Assembly (NCBI GenBank): GCA_016987375.1
Contig: PJRA01000443.1
Location: forward strand, 24,674 to 38,141
Length of the DNA: 13,468 nt
From: Brachionus koreanus
Taxonomy: Eukaryota > Rotifera > Eurotatoria > Ploima > Brachionidae
Direction of reading: 5' to 3'
Shown here: one piece after another, positions 1 to 8,632 of the stretch
Layout of the letters: each line of letters starts with the position of its first letter
Numbering within the stretch: the stretch's first letter is position 1
Made by a program: the position numbers and the translations under genes
The notes under the pieces: generated by a model
What the model was told of the DNA's origin: nothing
The model's input: only the letters and a program-made list of their open reading frames with translations
Database searches by the model: none

Positions 1-1033
1 AAAATATTCAATCAAACAATTCTATGAATCATGTGATAACACTTATTATAGTTGAACAAAATTTCAATAGACAATTCTTAAATGTTTTGAAAAGAATCAA
101 GTTTAATTCAAATTTTTTTTGCAAAAAACAAGACTATTTTTTAAAATATCTTCTTTTTTATTAGAAAGCTTAAAATCTTATGATTCTTGTCAAAAATTAA
201 ATACTTAAGGTCAGAATCGATTTTATTTTTTAAATAAAAGGGTTTCTTCTAAGGAAAAAAATTAAGACAATTTAATAATCCGAAAGCAAAAAGGCTACCA
301 ACTTTTATTCAGCGTAAAATTAACTTCTTTAAAAAAAAAAAAAATATTCGTTGTATAACAAGAGTTTATAGGGTTTAAATTAATTAAATAAAGTTCATTA
401 TACATAAAACAAAAACCTCACTACTATCATTCGGATCATTGAACTAATCTTTAAATGATTTTTTTTACGTTTTTCAGATCATTTTTAATTAATCGACAAA
501 AAGAATTAACCATTTGTATTTAATCGGTCCATGTATTTTTGGTTTAAAAAACCTCCTTTAAGCAATAATATGGATGCTTGAAAACCCAAAATTAGTAAAA
601 GATATCAAGTCAACGGCTAAAAATTCAGAAAATTCAATAAAAATTACCTTAGAATTCATTTTTTTTTAGAATAAATTCCCAAATTCTTAACTCGGGTTTA
701 TGACTTGGTGAACCTTACAGAGAAAGCTTTCTTGTTAAATTACGAAAGATTTTTTGCATGAGCTGAGATTGTCCGACATTTTTTCTTTTTGAGCAGAGTG
801 ATTCTTCAATGTAAAATCCAAATAACCCAAAGTGTTCTTTACTAAAAAATTAATGTGATATCAATAAAGCTTAATTTTTGCATGTAAACCTGGGAAAAGA
901 AATGAAATTTTTTTCAAAGGTATTAAAAATTTGAAGAAAATTTAGAAACGGGATCAAAACTTTAACTTAATTAATTCAAAAGTTTTGAAAAATTTTCATT
1001 TGATGTATAATAAATAACAAAAGTTTTAATTAC
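1..1033. other. Gene-poor AT-rich stretch, probably intron 6 of the S28 gene
   Basis: The S28 exon ends with a good GT donor at 1033-1032, so on the minus strand this stretch should be intronic. I looked for the expected following exon (LDPW near the start, HHLD about 25 residues later). There is no reverse-complemented CC-N-TGG in the right context. Reading through the donor gives only two codons and a TAA (1028-1026). The stretch is mostly A/T runs and I see no repeat family in it. Confidence 0.55.
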
Positions 1034-4000
1034 ATCCATTGGAAAATATAATATTTGAAATAGACTTGTATTCGTCGTGAGTAAATGGATAAGATGTTTG
1101 AAACGAATCTCTTATGGCTGTTATATTTAGTCTCGTTTTGCAAGAATCATAATATTCTTCAAAACTAACTTGATTTTCTTCAAATATGTCTGTTCTGCCA
1201 TTGAAGCAATAAGTAAAGAATCTTTCTTTGCATTCCTTTAAAATAAACCAATTAAATTAGATAAATTAACATTAGTCAAAAATATGTTACTAAAATTTCG
1301 AGTGACAATGCATCACGAGAAAATTCATTTTCAATAGAAATACACTTATTTTCACCAGTATAGTTGTAGAACAATTGAATGCCATTTGCTACAGAATTTA
1401 GTATATTATCTTCATCGTCTAAATTTTCACTCCTCAAATAATTTACTACTCTATTGCAGAAAACCTTTGATAATTTAATTTTTTCATTAAGTAAATTTAA
1501 AATTTTTTGTTGTAAAGTATTATTTGACGGGCGTCATTGATGACGGGTGACTGCTCTTTGAAAAAAAAAATTTCACAATTTAACTATTAGCTTTTGAAAT
1601 ACACTGGACATCAAAAATGACGTCCGACACTAAATCAAACAATTACTTTAACTGGTTGAGCTGGTAATGGTTTTACTATCTTTGTTTCATGATAATAGTT
1701 TGACTGAACAATAAAAATAATTGCATCAACAATCTTTCTTTTTAAGTCAGGAATTTGATCTGAGCTAATTTTATTACATATTTGAAAAGCTTTGGTCAAT
1801 TTCTCTAATCCATTTTGACTTTTACTCATTTTATTGATTACATTCCATATTTTGCTTATAACTAGAGGACATTCTTCATTCGTGTCTCTGAGTATATCGG
1901 TCAGAATACGACCATAATCATAGCAATCTTTTTGAGAAACTGGAGCTGATGAGGCCAATGAGCCTTCAACCAGATGGGGATATTTTATTCTAAACCAGGC
2001 AGCAAGCATTCCTATATAATTATTGTTTTACTATAACATTTAGAGCAAAGTATGAATACATTTTGCTTCAAGTTTTTTGTCTTTGTTTACAAATTCTAAT
2101 AAACTTATGTCAACATGTGTTCAATATATGATTTTATGTTTAAATATCATTCTGTAGATAAATGCGTTTAAAGCTAATTTAAAAGGTAGAGAATTTGCAG
2201 AGCTTTGAATTTTGTTGCACAATACTGTCCAGTTTCGCACAATTAGAAAAAAAAATCGATTTCCTCTTTGAACTGGAAATTTTGTACTAAAATTACTAAA
2301 TATTGCTTGATTAATTATATTAATTATTTTTGTTATATTATATTCAATTAGTACCATATTCTGGCGATTTTATAAAAAATATAAAAAAATTAAATTTGTA
2401 AAAACTAGGACATTAAATTGAATTATTGTCGTATTAAGAAAATTTTATTTAAATGACATTTCTCAATATCTACTAGATGTTAAAAATAAAATAAAGAAAA
2501 ATTTGAAAAAAATCCTTAGAAGCATCACTTAAAGGCTTCTAAAAATTAATTTTCTGCAAAGAAAGCCGAATTGCAATTAACCAACATGTGTAATTAAATG
2601 AATACAACAAAAAGCGATTGATTCTTTCCATCAAGTAGCACTTTCCATTGTTCTAGAAAGACTTAGTGTCTTCTCATTACGCAAGAAGTATGGTAGCCTT
2701 CCTTATTTAGCAAAACTTCAATTGTGTAGCTATGGAACCGAACTTTTTAAGCATAAGTGAATAAGAAAAATTGACGTACTGAAACTATGGATCAATTTCA
2801 TAATAAGAAAATAAATTTTCGGGTCTAGTCGATTGTGAGATCAGATGATATATGGCATAATATGTTATCAACAGGTGAATAGAAAATGATACTATAAAAA
2901 AATCAATTAAAACAAAAAAAACTCTAATATAATATTTTTAGTGTGATGATAACATCAGCCCTAACCCCGTAAACATAAATAAAATTTTTATTAATTGTTC
3001 TTTTTTAAAAAAGTTTTTGTCATTATAGTTATGGGAAATTTATAAAATTTAAAGAATTCTTTTTAAAAATTGCATACATCAATGATTCAACAAAATTGAA
3101 GAAAATCAAATTGAAAATTAAAGAATATTGGAATATGGTGTTGTGCACTCATTCCGGATATTTCTAATTTTAATTGTAAAAAATATGATCAAGAGATGTC
3201 ACCATGGTTAGGAAAGCGCAAAAAAATGCAAAAAATACACCATTGTATCGGAGATGTTCGAGTTATGGAAGATCCAAAACAGGCTATGATGAGTCCTTTA
3301 TTTCATTGTTTAAAAAATCGCCGAAAATTATTACAAACTTGATAAAATGTTGGTCTAGTTGACAATTTCAAAATCTATAAGTATGATTCAAATGAACATA
3401 GAGGAAAAAATTAGTAAAGAAGTTGTATCAAATCTTTTTTATCGCTTAAGATATTTGGCTAGTCTAGGAATATACAAAAAAACTTGTTGCTTGGAGGAGA
3501 TGGAAAGATTGTAGAAATAGACGGAAGTTCCTATGTCCGCGTCAAATATGATAGAGGCAAAGACATGAAACGGTCTCAAGTTAGGGTCTTTGGATTAGTG
3601 GAGCGTAATGAACAAAATAGGAAGTGTTTTATGTTAATTGTACCAGATAGAGAGACAGTAACTCTACTCGAAATAATTAACAATACGTGTAGAGAAGGCT
3701 CAATTATATACCCTGATTGTTGGAGCTCATATTAAAAAAAAATTAAGAATTGAAAAATTTTAAACACAATCACACATTTAATTTTTTTTATTGACCTTAA
3801 TTCTCGTTTGGAAAAAAAAATTTAGAATTTAATTAGTTTCTTTATCTTAATATAAAGCGCATGCACAAACAAAATTGAGAGCTTTTGACACAGTTGCAAG
3901 CAAAAATTCAAAGAGATGCAAAGATGTACCAGATCAATGATTCCAAGAAATTGTTAACTGCAAAATCGCAAGGAGGTATTATTGCAAGTGAAATAAAAAA

Positions 4001-6482
4001 AAAAAAAGAAATAACTTAGCCAGTCAAAAGATAATTTTCGTTAAAAGAAAAATCAATTGAATTATTTGAAACTGCTCAAATATTAAAATCAAGAAATGAA
4101 GAACTAGATAAACGAAAAAAAAGCTAGAAAAAACGGTTTTGGATCTTAAAAATATTTTAATAAGAAATAAGATTACACTTAATTTTCTTTATTTTTCCTA
4201 ACAAAATAATTTACTTTAATTTGAGTTAACGATGATTTAAGAAAAATTTTATCAATAAGTGAGATTTTTCAAAAATTGTTTAGGCCAAATTTGAATAAAA
4301 GAAACACTTGTTTGCCTTTAAAGCGAGTATCCCAACTTTAAAGTCATGTTCTTAAATTTTGAGATAAACAAACCCTAATTCTAGAAATAACGATATTTTA
4401 GAGATCAATCATTGAAATTTTTAAAAATATATGTTAGAAACCAATTAGAGAAATTTTTTTAAGATATTTAGAGAAAAATGTAAGATAGCCTCTAAAAAAT
4501 TTCTACAAATTTCTTTAAAGATCCTTTAAAATTTAGTTGACTAGGGACAGACCATATTTGGCGATGTTAGAAGAGAGAAAAAAGAACAAAAAATAGTAAT
4601 TTTTATAAAAATTGATTAGTTGCTCTAGTTATAAAAATTTAATTTAACTAATTGAACGTTCTGAAGATCTAAGAATTGAATCTCTACTTAAACCTGTTTG
4701 CTCGTGTTGATAACATAGATAATGTGCTTTTGGTATTAAATATATTTGTTAATATTTCGAAGCGTCTAGCTTCTTAGTTACGTGGCAAGTATAATTAGTT
4801 ATCTTTGTGTATCAGTTGATAAGCTGATGACTGAGTGATAATTTAGGGCAACAAGTAGATGAATTTTAAATAATTTTTCCTTCAAGTTTTTAAAAATTTC
4901 ATAACACTGAATTGAGTTTTCTAACTATTTAATTCTTTATAAATTTTTTAAAACATATTTACATACAAAAAATTGTAATTAAGGTTCAAGAAATGCAAAG
5001 TTGTTCTCTCCCACTTAATCTATGTTTCTAAGAAACGATACTTTCAAACTCTACATATGGCCATTTATTCACAAATTTCCTACAGAACTAAAGTTTTTTT
5101 AGAATAATTAAAAATAATTTATCAATTTTTAGAACTTTTACTTGAACTTGAACTTTTAATTTTAGTGACTTTGACTTTAAAAAGTCTGTTAACATAAGTT
5201 TAATAGTCTGTATCCTTAAATGTATCCTTATATGTATCCTGAGATACATAATATATTACATATATGTATCCTGAGATACATAATATATTACATATATGTA
5301 TTTTTCTACAAAATATTTTTTAAAGAATATTTAAAATATGTATTCTCGGATACAAAAAAAAAAAAAATTGTATTTTTTTGATTCATAAAGTACATATTTT
5401 TGGTATCCCGAGATACATTTTGTATCCGAGAATACATCAAAATGTATTTTCGGATACATATTTTATGTATCCGAGGATACATGACAAAATTGAGGTTAAT
5501 GGGACTCATCTATACCCCTAATTCTACTAGATTACAAATTTTTATGATTTATTTTAGAAAAAAATAAAAATGATCTCTCAAATTTTCAAATAAGACAAAA
5601 AACTCAATGCAAAAATTTTTTCTTTTTTTGTTATTTTTTTTACCTCCATAACTTCCACCAAAAGCTATTACAGGAGAATTTTCAGCATTGTTTACATTAC
5701 TTTTTATGAATTTTATTATATTTGCATAATCTTTTAATACTTGGTCTAAATTCAAGTAATTGTGATATGGGTATGTATGCGATTGATTTCCAAATGGCAA
5801 CGATTCGCCAAAGTAACGATGTTCTGCAAAAACAACAAGAGCACCAAGTTTTTCGCTCAATTGCCAAGCGAAAAACTAAAACACCAATTTTGGTGTTTAA
5901 AAAATTAATTAATTAAAATTAATGCTAGCTCTAATTTGGCTTTCACTTCATCTTTTAGAACTTAAATTTTCTAGATTTTATGCAAATCCTAACGACTTAA
6001 CCTTGCTTTCTTTATTTTTTCTCATTCCCTGTGTTTTATAGTAAATTTAAATAAATTTTTATTGATTGCATTCAGCTTATTAAAAAGAAAATTCTTTAAT
6101 TTTAAAGAGTAATTATAAGCATCCATTGTCAATAGTAATTTAATTGAAGAATTTTATAAAACTTACATTTTCGTGGCATAAATCAACTATATCAGCTTCA
6201 TAACCGGTACAAAACATAATTGGACTTCCTTTACCTTTGAAATATTTATCATATATGATGTATCTGTGTTGAAAAAAATTTTGTTGATTTGAATCATAAT
6301 TAAAGTTATCAACCTAGATCAACTTTTTAAAGTAAAATTTAAATTTTTTTTTCTATTTTTACTTTTTGTTTAAAAAAATTTATGCTTTTGCAATTTTCTA
6401 TTATTTGTTCATTATTTATCGAATAACAATTTTTTATTAAGTCAACCATCAAAACAAAAGCAAAAAGTAAAAAATTCTTCAT
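1034..6482 (-). CDS. PRCP: Lysosomal Pro-X carboxypeptidase-like serine peptidase (family S28), six exons, 3' end beyond the window
   Basis: Family S28 enzymes cleave after proline (carboxypeptidase or dipeptidyl-peptidase activity) in lysosomes or outside the cell. Exons on the minus strand are 6482-6363, 6313-6167, 5875-5644, 2011-1647, 1464-1291 and 1235-1034. Every intron is GT-AG and every junction keeps the frame. This gives about 413 residues, against 496 in human PRCP (from memory). The start gives a typical signal peptide (MKNFLLFAFVLMV, then polar residues). Next come QKVDNF across junction 1, TGYEAD, VVFAEHRYFGESLPFG, and the nucleophile motif GGSYGG (Ser about residue 164) split across junction 3 and followed by MLAAWFRIKYPH. 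PLPAQPVK joins VFC across junction 4, then FYNYTG and, at the end, IIFSNG. Exon 6 ends in phase 1 at a GT donor exactly before the expected LDPW, so the catalytic Asp and His exons must lie at or past the left edge. Oddities: TGNEGD is changed to TGYEAD, and the usual WxYQxC is LEILEC. PRCP fits better than DPP7 (QKVD, GESLPFG), but a divergent paralogue is possible. Confidence 0.9.
1236..1290 (-). other. Intron 5 of the S28 gene (55 nt)
   Basis: A GTAACA donor and a TTTTAAAG acceptor flank it in phase 0. Removing it joins LEIL to ECKERFF, which keeps the spacing to the conserved Cys and to the later NG. Reading through instead meets a stop within a few codons. Confidence 0.85.
1465..1646 (-). 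other. Intron 4 of the S28 gene (182 nt)
   Basis: The donor AAA|GTAATT and acceptor ATCAAAG|GTTTTC join in phase 0, turning PVK plus VFC into the family's conserved PxPxKVxC. It is longer than the 49-55 nt introns of the same gene because it carries an inverted-repeat insertion at 1525-1630. Confidence 0.85.
1525..1630. mobile_element. Small inverted-repeat insertion (possible MITE) in S28 intron 4
   Basis: The left arm (about 1525-1551) reads GACGGGCGTCATTGATGAC. The reverse complement of the right arm (1602-1630) reads GTCGGACGTCATTTTTGATG. The arms match imperfectly (GTCATT..GATG core), and the G/C-rich ends stand out against the AT-rich intron. The left arm also contains the palindrome GTCATTGATGAC. 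The roughly 50-nt centre is A/T-rich. I could not define a target-site duplication, so the boundaries are estimates. It may be a MITE or just a hairpin. Confidence 0.4.
3175..3957 (+). pseudogene. Decayed Merlin/ISXO2-type (IS1595-like DDE) transposase
   Basis: These transposases cut and paste Merlin-type DNA elements. The longest intact piece (3484-3735) reads GGDGKIVEIDGSSY, then RGKDMKR, then FGLVERNEQNRKCF, then VPDRETVTLLEII, then IIYPDCWSSY and a stop. The two Asp residues (EID and PDCW) match the first catalytic positions of the family. Upstream, in other frames, are a zinc-ribbon remnant (NCKKYDQEM from about 3172), LYRRCSSYGRSKTGYDESF (about 3230-3305) and VVSNLFYRLRYLASLGIYKK (about 3424-3483). 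Downstream, after the stop, are NHTFNF (3768), IDLNSRLE (3790, shifted frame) and NKIESF, stop, HSCKQKFKEM (from 3868). In that last piece the family's conserved Trp codon has become TGA. Several frameshifts and stops mean it is dead. It lies antisense inside an intron. I found no terminal repeats. Confidence 0.85.
3958..5208. other. Gene-free AT-rich part of intron 3
   Basis: No reading frame with recognisable protein motifs on either strand. The sequence is A/T runs. A short stretch around 5140-5180 repeats ACTTGA/ACTT words but is not a clear array. The right end of the transposon that carried the transposase relic should be somewhere near 3960-4200, but I cannot place it. Confidence 0.6.
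5209..5482. repeat. Cluster of 17-bp imperfect palindromes, consensus TGTATCCnGAGATACAT
   Basis: Seven near-palindromes start at 5233, 5265, 5339, 5402, 5421, 5443 and 5466 (for example TGTATCCTGAGATACAT and TGTATCCGAGGATACAT). Three TGTATCCT half-sites at 5209, 5221 and 5233 have a 12-bp period. The first two full palindromes sit in a 32-bp tandem repeat (5233-5264 and 5265-5296, spacer ATAATATATTACATA). The outermost copies differ mainly at the central bases, and several changes are compensated in the opposite arm. It lies in S28 intron 3. It could be hairpin-forming repeat DNA or sites for a dimeric DNA-binding protein; nothing here tells which. Confidence 0.8.
5233..5300 (+). repeat. Two-copy 32-bp tandem repeat
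   Basis: The unit is TGTATCCTGAGATACAT followed by AATATATTACATATA. Copies at 5233-5264 and 5265-5296 appear identical, and a third copy starts (TGTA) before diverging at 5301. It is the left part of the palindrome cluster and suggests local duplication spread the palindromes. Confidence 0.8.
5876..6166 (-). other. Intron 2 of the S28 gene (291 nt)
   Basis: A consensus donor (AAT|GTAAGT at 6166) and a GTGTTTTAG acceptor (ending at 5876) join in phase 0. They fuse CHEN to FFAWQLSEKLGALVVF, matching the PRCP pattern CNNTGFMW..AEEL. I see nothing else in it. Confidence 0.85.
6314..6362 (-). other. Intron 1 of the S28 gene (49 nt)
   Basis: A GTAAAA donor follows FFKQK, and a TTGATCTAG acceptor precedes VDNF, in phase 0. 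Together they restore the family's F-x-Q-K-V-D-x-F. Without splicing, the frame ends at a TAA inside the intron. Confidence 0.85.
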
Positions 6483-7293
6483 TTTTTTCTCGATTAAATT
6501 CAAAAATTTCTTATATTATTCAATTTTATACCTAATTTATTTTTCATCAGGAAAAAGCTTTATTCTTGATTATTTACAATTAAATAATGCTAAAAAATGA
6601 TCTTAAGATTATTTAAATAAAGATTTGATCTTTTGGATTAATCCTTTTTATTTTAAATTTTTGTCAAAGCAAGTTTATTCTATTTATATCAAATATATAT
6701 GACATTTTGAATTCATTATGATTTTTAAATTTTTTCATTACATTTTAAAATTTTTAAAACGATTTGTTAAACAAATATTTAAAATACAATTCGAAAAATC
6801 AGGTAAAAAATGAATAAAATTAAAATGTTTTATTTATTTAATCTTTAATTGAAGTTAACATCAAGTTTTTTCTTCTTTTTGAAAATAAATACTTGGGGAA
6901 ACGATTTCATTTAAATATAAAACTTAATAAAAATAAAATTTAATTTTTAAAATCTTTTTAATGCATAGGCAAATATTCATAAAAAGCAAAAAATTTTAGC
7001 AGAAAATTTTCATCAAATTCAAATTAATTTGTAAGATTTTTAATATAGATTAGATAAATAAGATTTTTTTGATTGTAAAGAATTTTAAAATTTTAAATTT
7101 TTTCTCATTAATTTAAAGAGTTTATTGTAAAATTTTTTTTTTTCTGGGATATAAACAAAAAAATAAAAAAGTTAATATAATTAAAACAAAAGTGGTCACA
7201 CAAAAAAAAAATTGGAAAAAATCCAAAAATACCAACATTTGTAGATAATCCTTTATACTTATCCTGAATAATTTAAGAACAGACCACTACAAC
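6483..7293. other. AT-rich intergenic stretch upstream of the S28 gene
   Basis: This should hold the S28 promoter and 5' leader on the minus strand, but A/T content is so high that TATA-like words are uninformative. Inverted heptamers AGTGGTC (7191-7197) and GACCACT (7282-7288) are the only small structure I noticed. No coding frames with recognisable motifs. Confidence 0.5.
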
Positions 7294-7519
7294 AGCATAA
7301 TATAACATGTTAAACGATGCCCATCTATTGTGCATTTCTCTGCATTCAAAAATCATTTGCATAAACTTGCAGACATAAAAAATCAAGTTAAGCATTGAAT
7401 GTTTACTTTGAAAACATGCTTCTGCAATAAATTTTTTACTCAAAAATATTCAAAAATCTTTTTTCAATGATAACTCTTGAGCATGATCATTTTAATTTGA
7501 TCGTAAACTTCAATTTGCC
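7294..7519 (+). mobile_element. Truncated copy of the GGCAAATTG inverted-repeat element
   Basis: From GCATAA at 7294 to CAATTTGCC at 7519 it matches the right two-thirds of the intact element at 8633-8964 at about nine bases in ten by eye. Shared words include TTAAACGATGCCCATCTATT, GCATTGAATGTTT, AACATGCTTCTGCAATAAAT and AATGATAACTCTTGAGCATG. It has a 5-nt difference near 7404 (ACTTT present here, absent in the other). The left inverted repeat is missing, and the 8 bases after its right end (CAATATCC) are not repeated at its left, so it is a broken copy. Confidence 0.8.
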
Positions 7520-7930
7520 CAATATCCTAGATAGTAACAAGTATTGCTCTTAAATTTGAGGGCTCCTTGAGAAAAAGTCTGTAAAAAAAATACAAATAAA
7601 CTTTAATCTTTAAATGGCAAGCATTTATTATATGCTAATTCTTGTTCAACATAAAACCCCTTGCCCAAACAAAATACAAAACAAACTAAAAATGGCAATC
7701 ATCAATGATATCATACATTTTTTGAGTGATAATATTTTTTCTTATCAAGATTGAAGTCTTTAATTGGGATATTTTTTTTAAAAGTCCTACGATCCTTTCC
7801 CTAAAAAAATTCTAAACTAAAATTAATTAAAGGTTTTTTTTAACTTGGCCGCCTTGCCAGCTTTTTTCTTAAATTCAATTGATACCATAATATAGCGATT
7901 GGGAGTTCTTGGACAATTTTGATTGACTAC

Positions 7931-7954
7931 CAATGCTATAGTGTAATAGCATTG
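7931..7954. repeat. Perfect 9-bp-arm hairpin
   Basis: CAATGCTAT (7931-7939) and ATAGCATTG (7946-7954) are perfect inverted repeats around a 6-nt loop. It lies in a stretch of more balanced base composition just left of the probable LTR. No T-run follows it, and its role is unknown. Confidence 0.6.
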
Positions 7955-7998
7955 ATAATGTTTCAAGTACAGCGAACCCAGCAACCCCTTCTTGATAG

Positions 7999-8265
7999 TG
8001 TGGTGTCCACCACAGATGCTTATTTATATAATTATTACTTATGTGAGAGTCAAATTATTTATGACATCTTTTTATTTTACTCTGCACTAATTTATTTTGC
8101 ATGTGCTCGGTCACGCTACCAACATATGACAGTGATACGGCGTGACACGAGTAGTTATATATATTGAAGGTTTTGGAGTCGAACGGGGAAGGGAAAAAAG
8201 AAATAAACAACGTTTAAGAAAATAAAGTTATTTTTTTCTTTAGACTCGAAAAGAGCAACTTCACA
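7999..8265 (+). mobile_element. Probable solo LTR of a retrotransposon (267 bp)
   Basis: It starts TGTGGTG and ends CTTCACA, so it has the TG..CA ends of an LTR with a 4-bp TGTG/CACA inverted end. The flanking pentamers are GATAG and GATTG, a 4-of-5 match to a 5-bp target duplication. Inside are a hairpin (TGTGGTG at 7999, CACCACA at 8008), TATA-like words (about 8022 and 8157) and AATAAA signals at 8202 and 8221. Base composition is clearly less A/T-rich than the surroundings. No polypurine tract precedes it and no gag or pol follows, so a solo LTR is likelier than a full element. An open frame of 82 codons at 7919-8167 crosses its left edge and looks like chance. Family not determined. Confidence 0.45.
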
Positions 8266-8364
8266 GATTGGATCCCAATAAGGAACTTAGCAGGAATCTA
8301 CTCTCAAGAATCTGGCCACATTCCGGACCAAAATCCTGATCCAACTAAGTATATGATTCCATAA
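8244..8364 (+). other. Open, protein-like stretch after a splice-acceptor-like site; unassigned
   Basis: Directly after a pyrimidine tract ending in TTTAG (8243), about 39 codons stay open to a TAA at 8362. The frame includes FTDWIPIRNLAGIYSQESGH and then PDQNPDPTKYMIP. Composition is richer in G and C than the neighbours, and Pro, Asp and Gln are unusually common for this DNA. It overlaps the end of the probable LTR, so it may instead be leader sequence of the same retrotransposon. I do not recognise the peptide and do not call a gene. Confidence 0.25.
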
Positions 8365-8624
8365 AAACAAGAAAAGTTACTTGGATCCTATGCTATAAAA
8401 AATTTCTTTAAAAAAGATTCAAAGATTCAATTTAGATTAAAAATTTATTTTTAAGGGAAAAGCTTCTATGAAAACTTATAAATTGAATAAACGATTTTTT
8501 AAAAATATTTATTAAACTAAATAATTTAAATAATAAAATGAATAAAATATACAAAAAATAAACTAATTTAAAAAATAAACTAAAAAATATAAAAAAAATC
8601 TAAACGGCTGTTAAGGAGGCCATG

Positions 8625-8632
8625 CTAACATC
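8625..8632. repeat. Left target-site duplication CTAACATC
   Basis: Identical to the 8-mer at 8965-8972, directly abutting the GG end of the inverted-repeat element on each side. Confidence 0.88.

Larger units (their letters stand above)
2012..5643 (-). other. Intron 3 of the S28 peptidase gene (3,632 nt), host of a transposase relic and a palindrome cluster
   Basis: The donor (GGAG|GTAAAA at 5643) and the acceptor (TATATAG|GA at 2012) join in phase 1 to restore Gly-Gly-Met directly after the nucleophile Ser. This is exactly the family sequence GGSYGGMLAAWF. The other introns of this gene are 49, 291, 182 and 55 nt, so this one is expanded about 10-70 fold. The expansion is at least partly explained by an antisense Merlin-type transposase relic (3175-3957) and a palindrome array (5209-5482). 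The rest (2012-3174, 3958-5208 and 5483-5643) is AT-rich with poly-A and poly-T runs, and I see no conserved coding in it. Short open frames at 2121-2357 and 5306-5509 on the minus strand look like chance. Confidence 0.85.

Noticed and set aside
2121..2357. 78-codon minus-strand frame next to S28 exon 4.
   Set aside because: It lies inside intron 3, where the GGSYGG-MLAAWF junction fits exactly without it. It is Ile/Asn/Phe-rich with no family motif.
5722..5916. 64-codon plus-strand frame.
   Set aside because: It is the antisense shadow of S28 exon 3, which carries the conserved FAEHRYFGESLPFG and the nucleophile motif.
7191..7288. Inverted heptamers AGTGGTC and GACCACT as ends of a small transposon.
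   Set aside because: Only 7 bases pair, no target duplication is seen, and similar short matches are expected by chance.
7919..8167. 82-codon open frame on the plus strand.
   Set aside because: It crosses the left end of the probable LTR, resembles no family, has no splice or start support, and is rich in Tyr and Ile as expected from A/T-rich DNA.
8172..8185. GGAGTCGAAC, which reads GTTCGACTCC on the minus strand, like a tRNA T-arm or pol III B box.
   Set aside because: No A box lies at the right distance on the correct side and no cloverleaf can be drawn. It lies inside the probable LTR.
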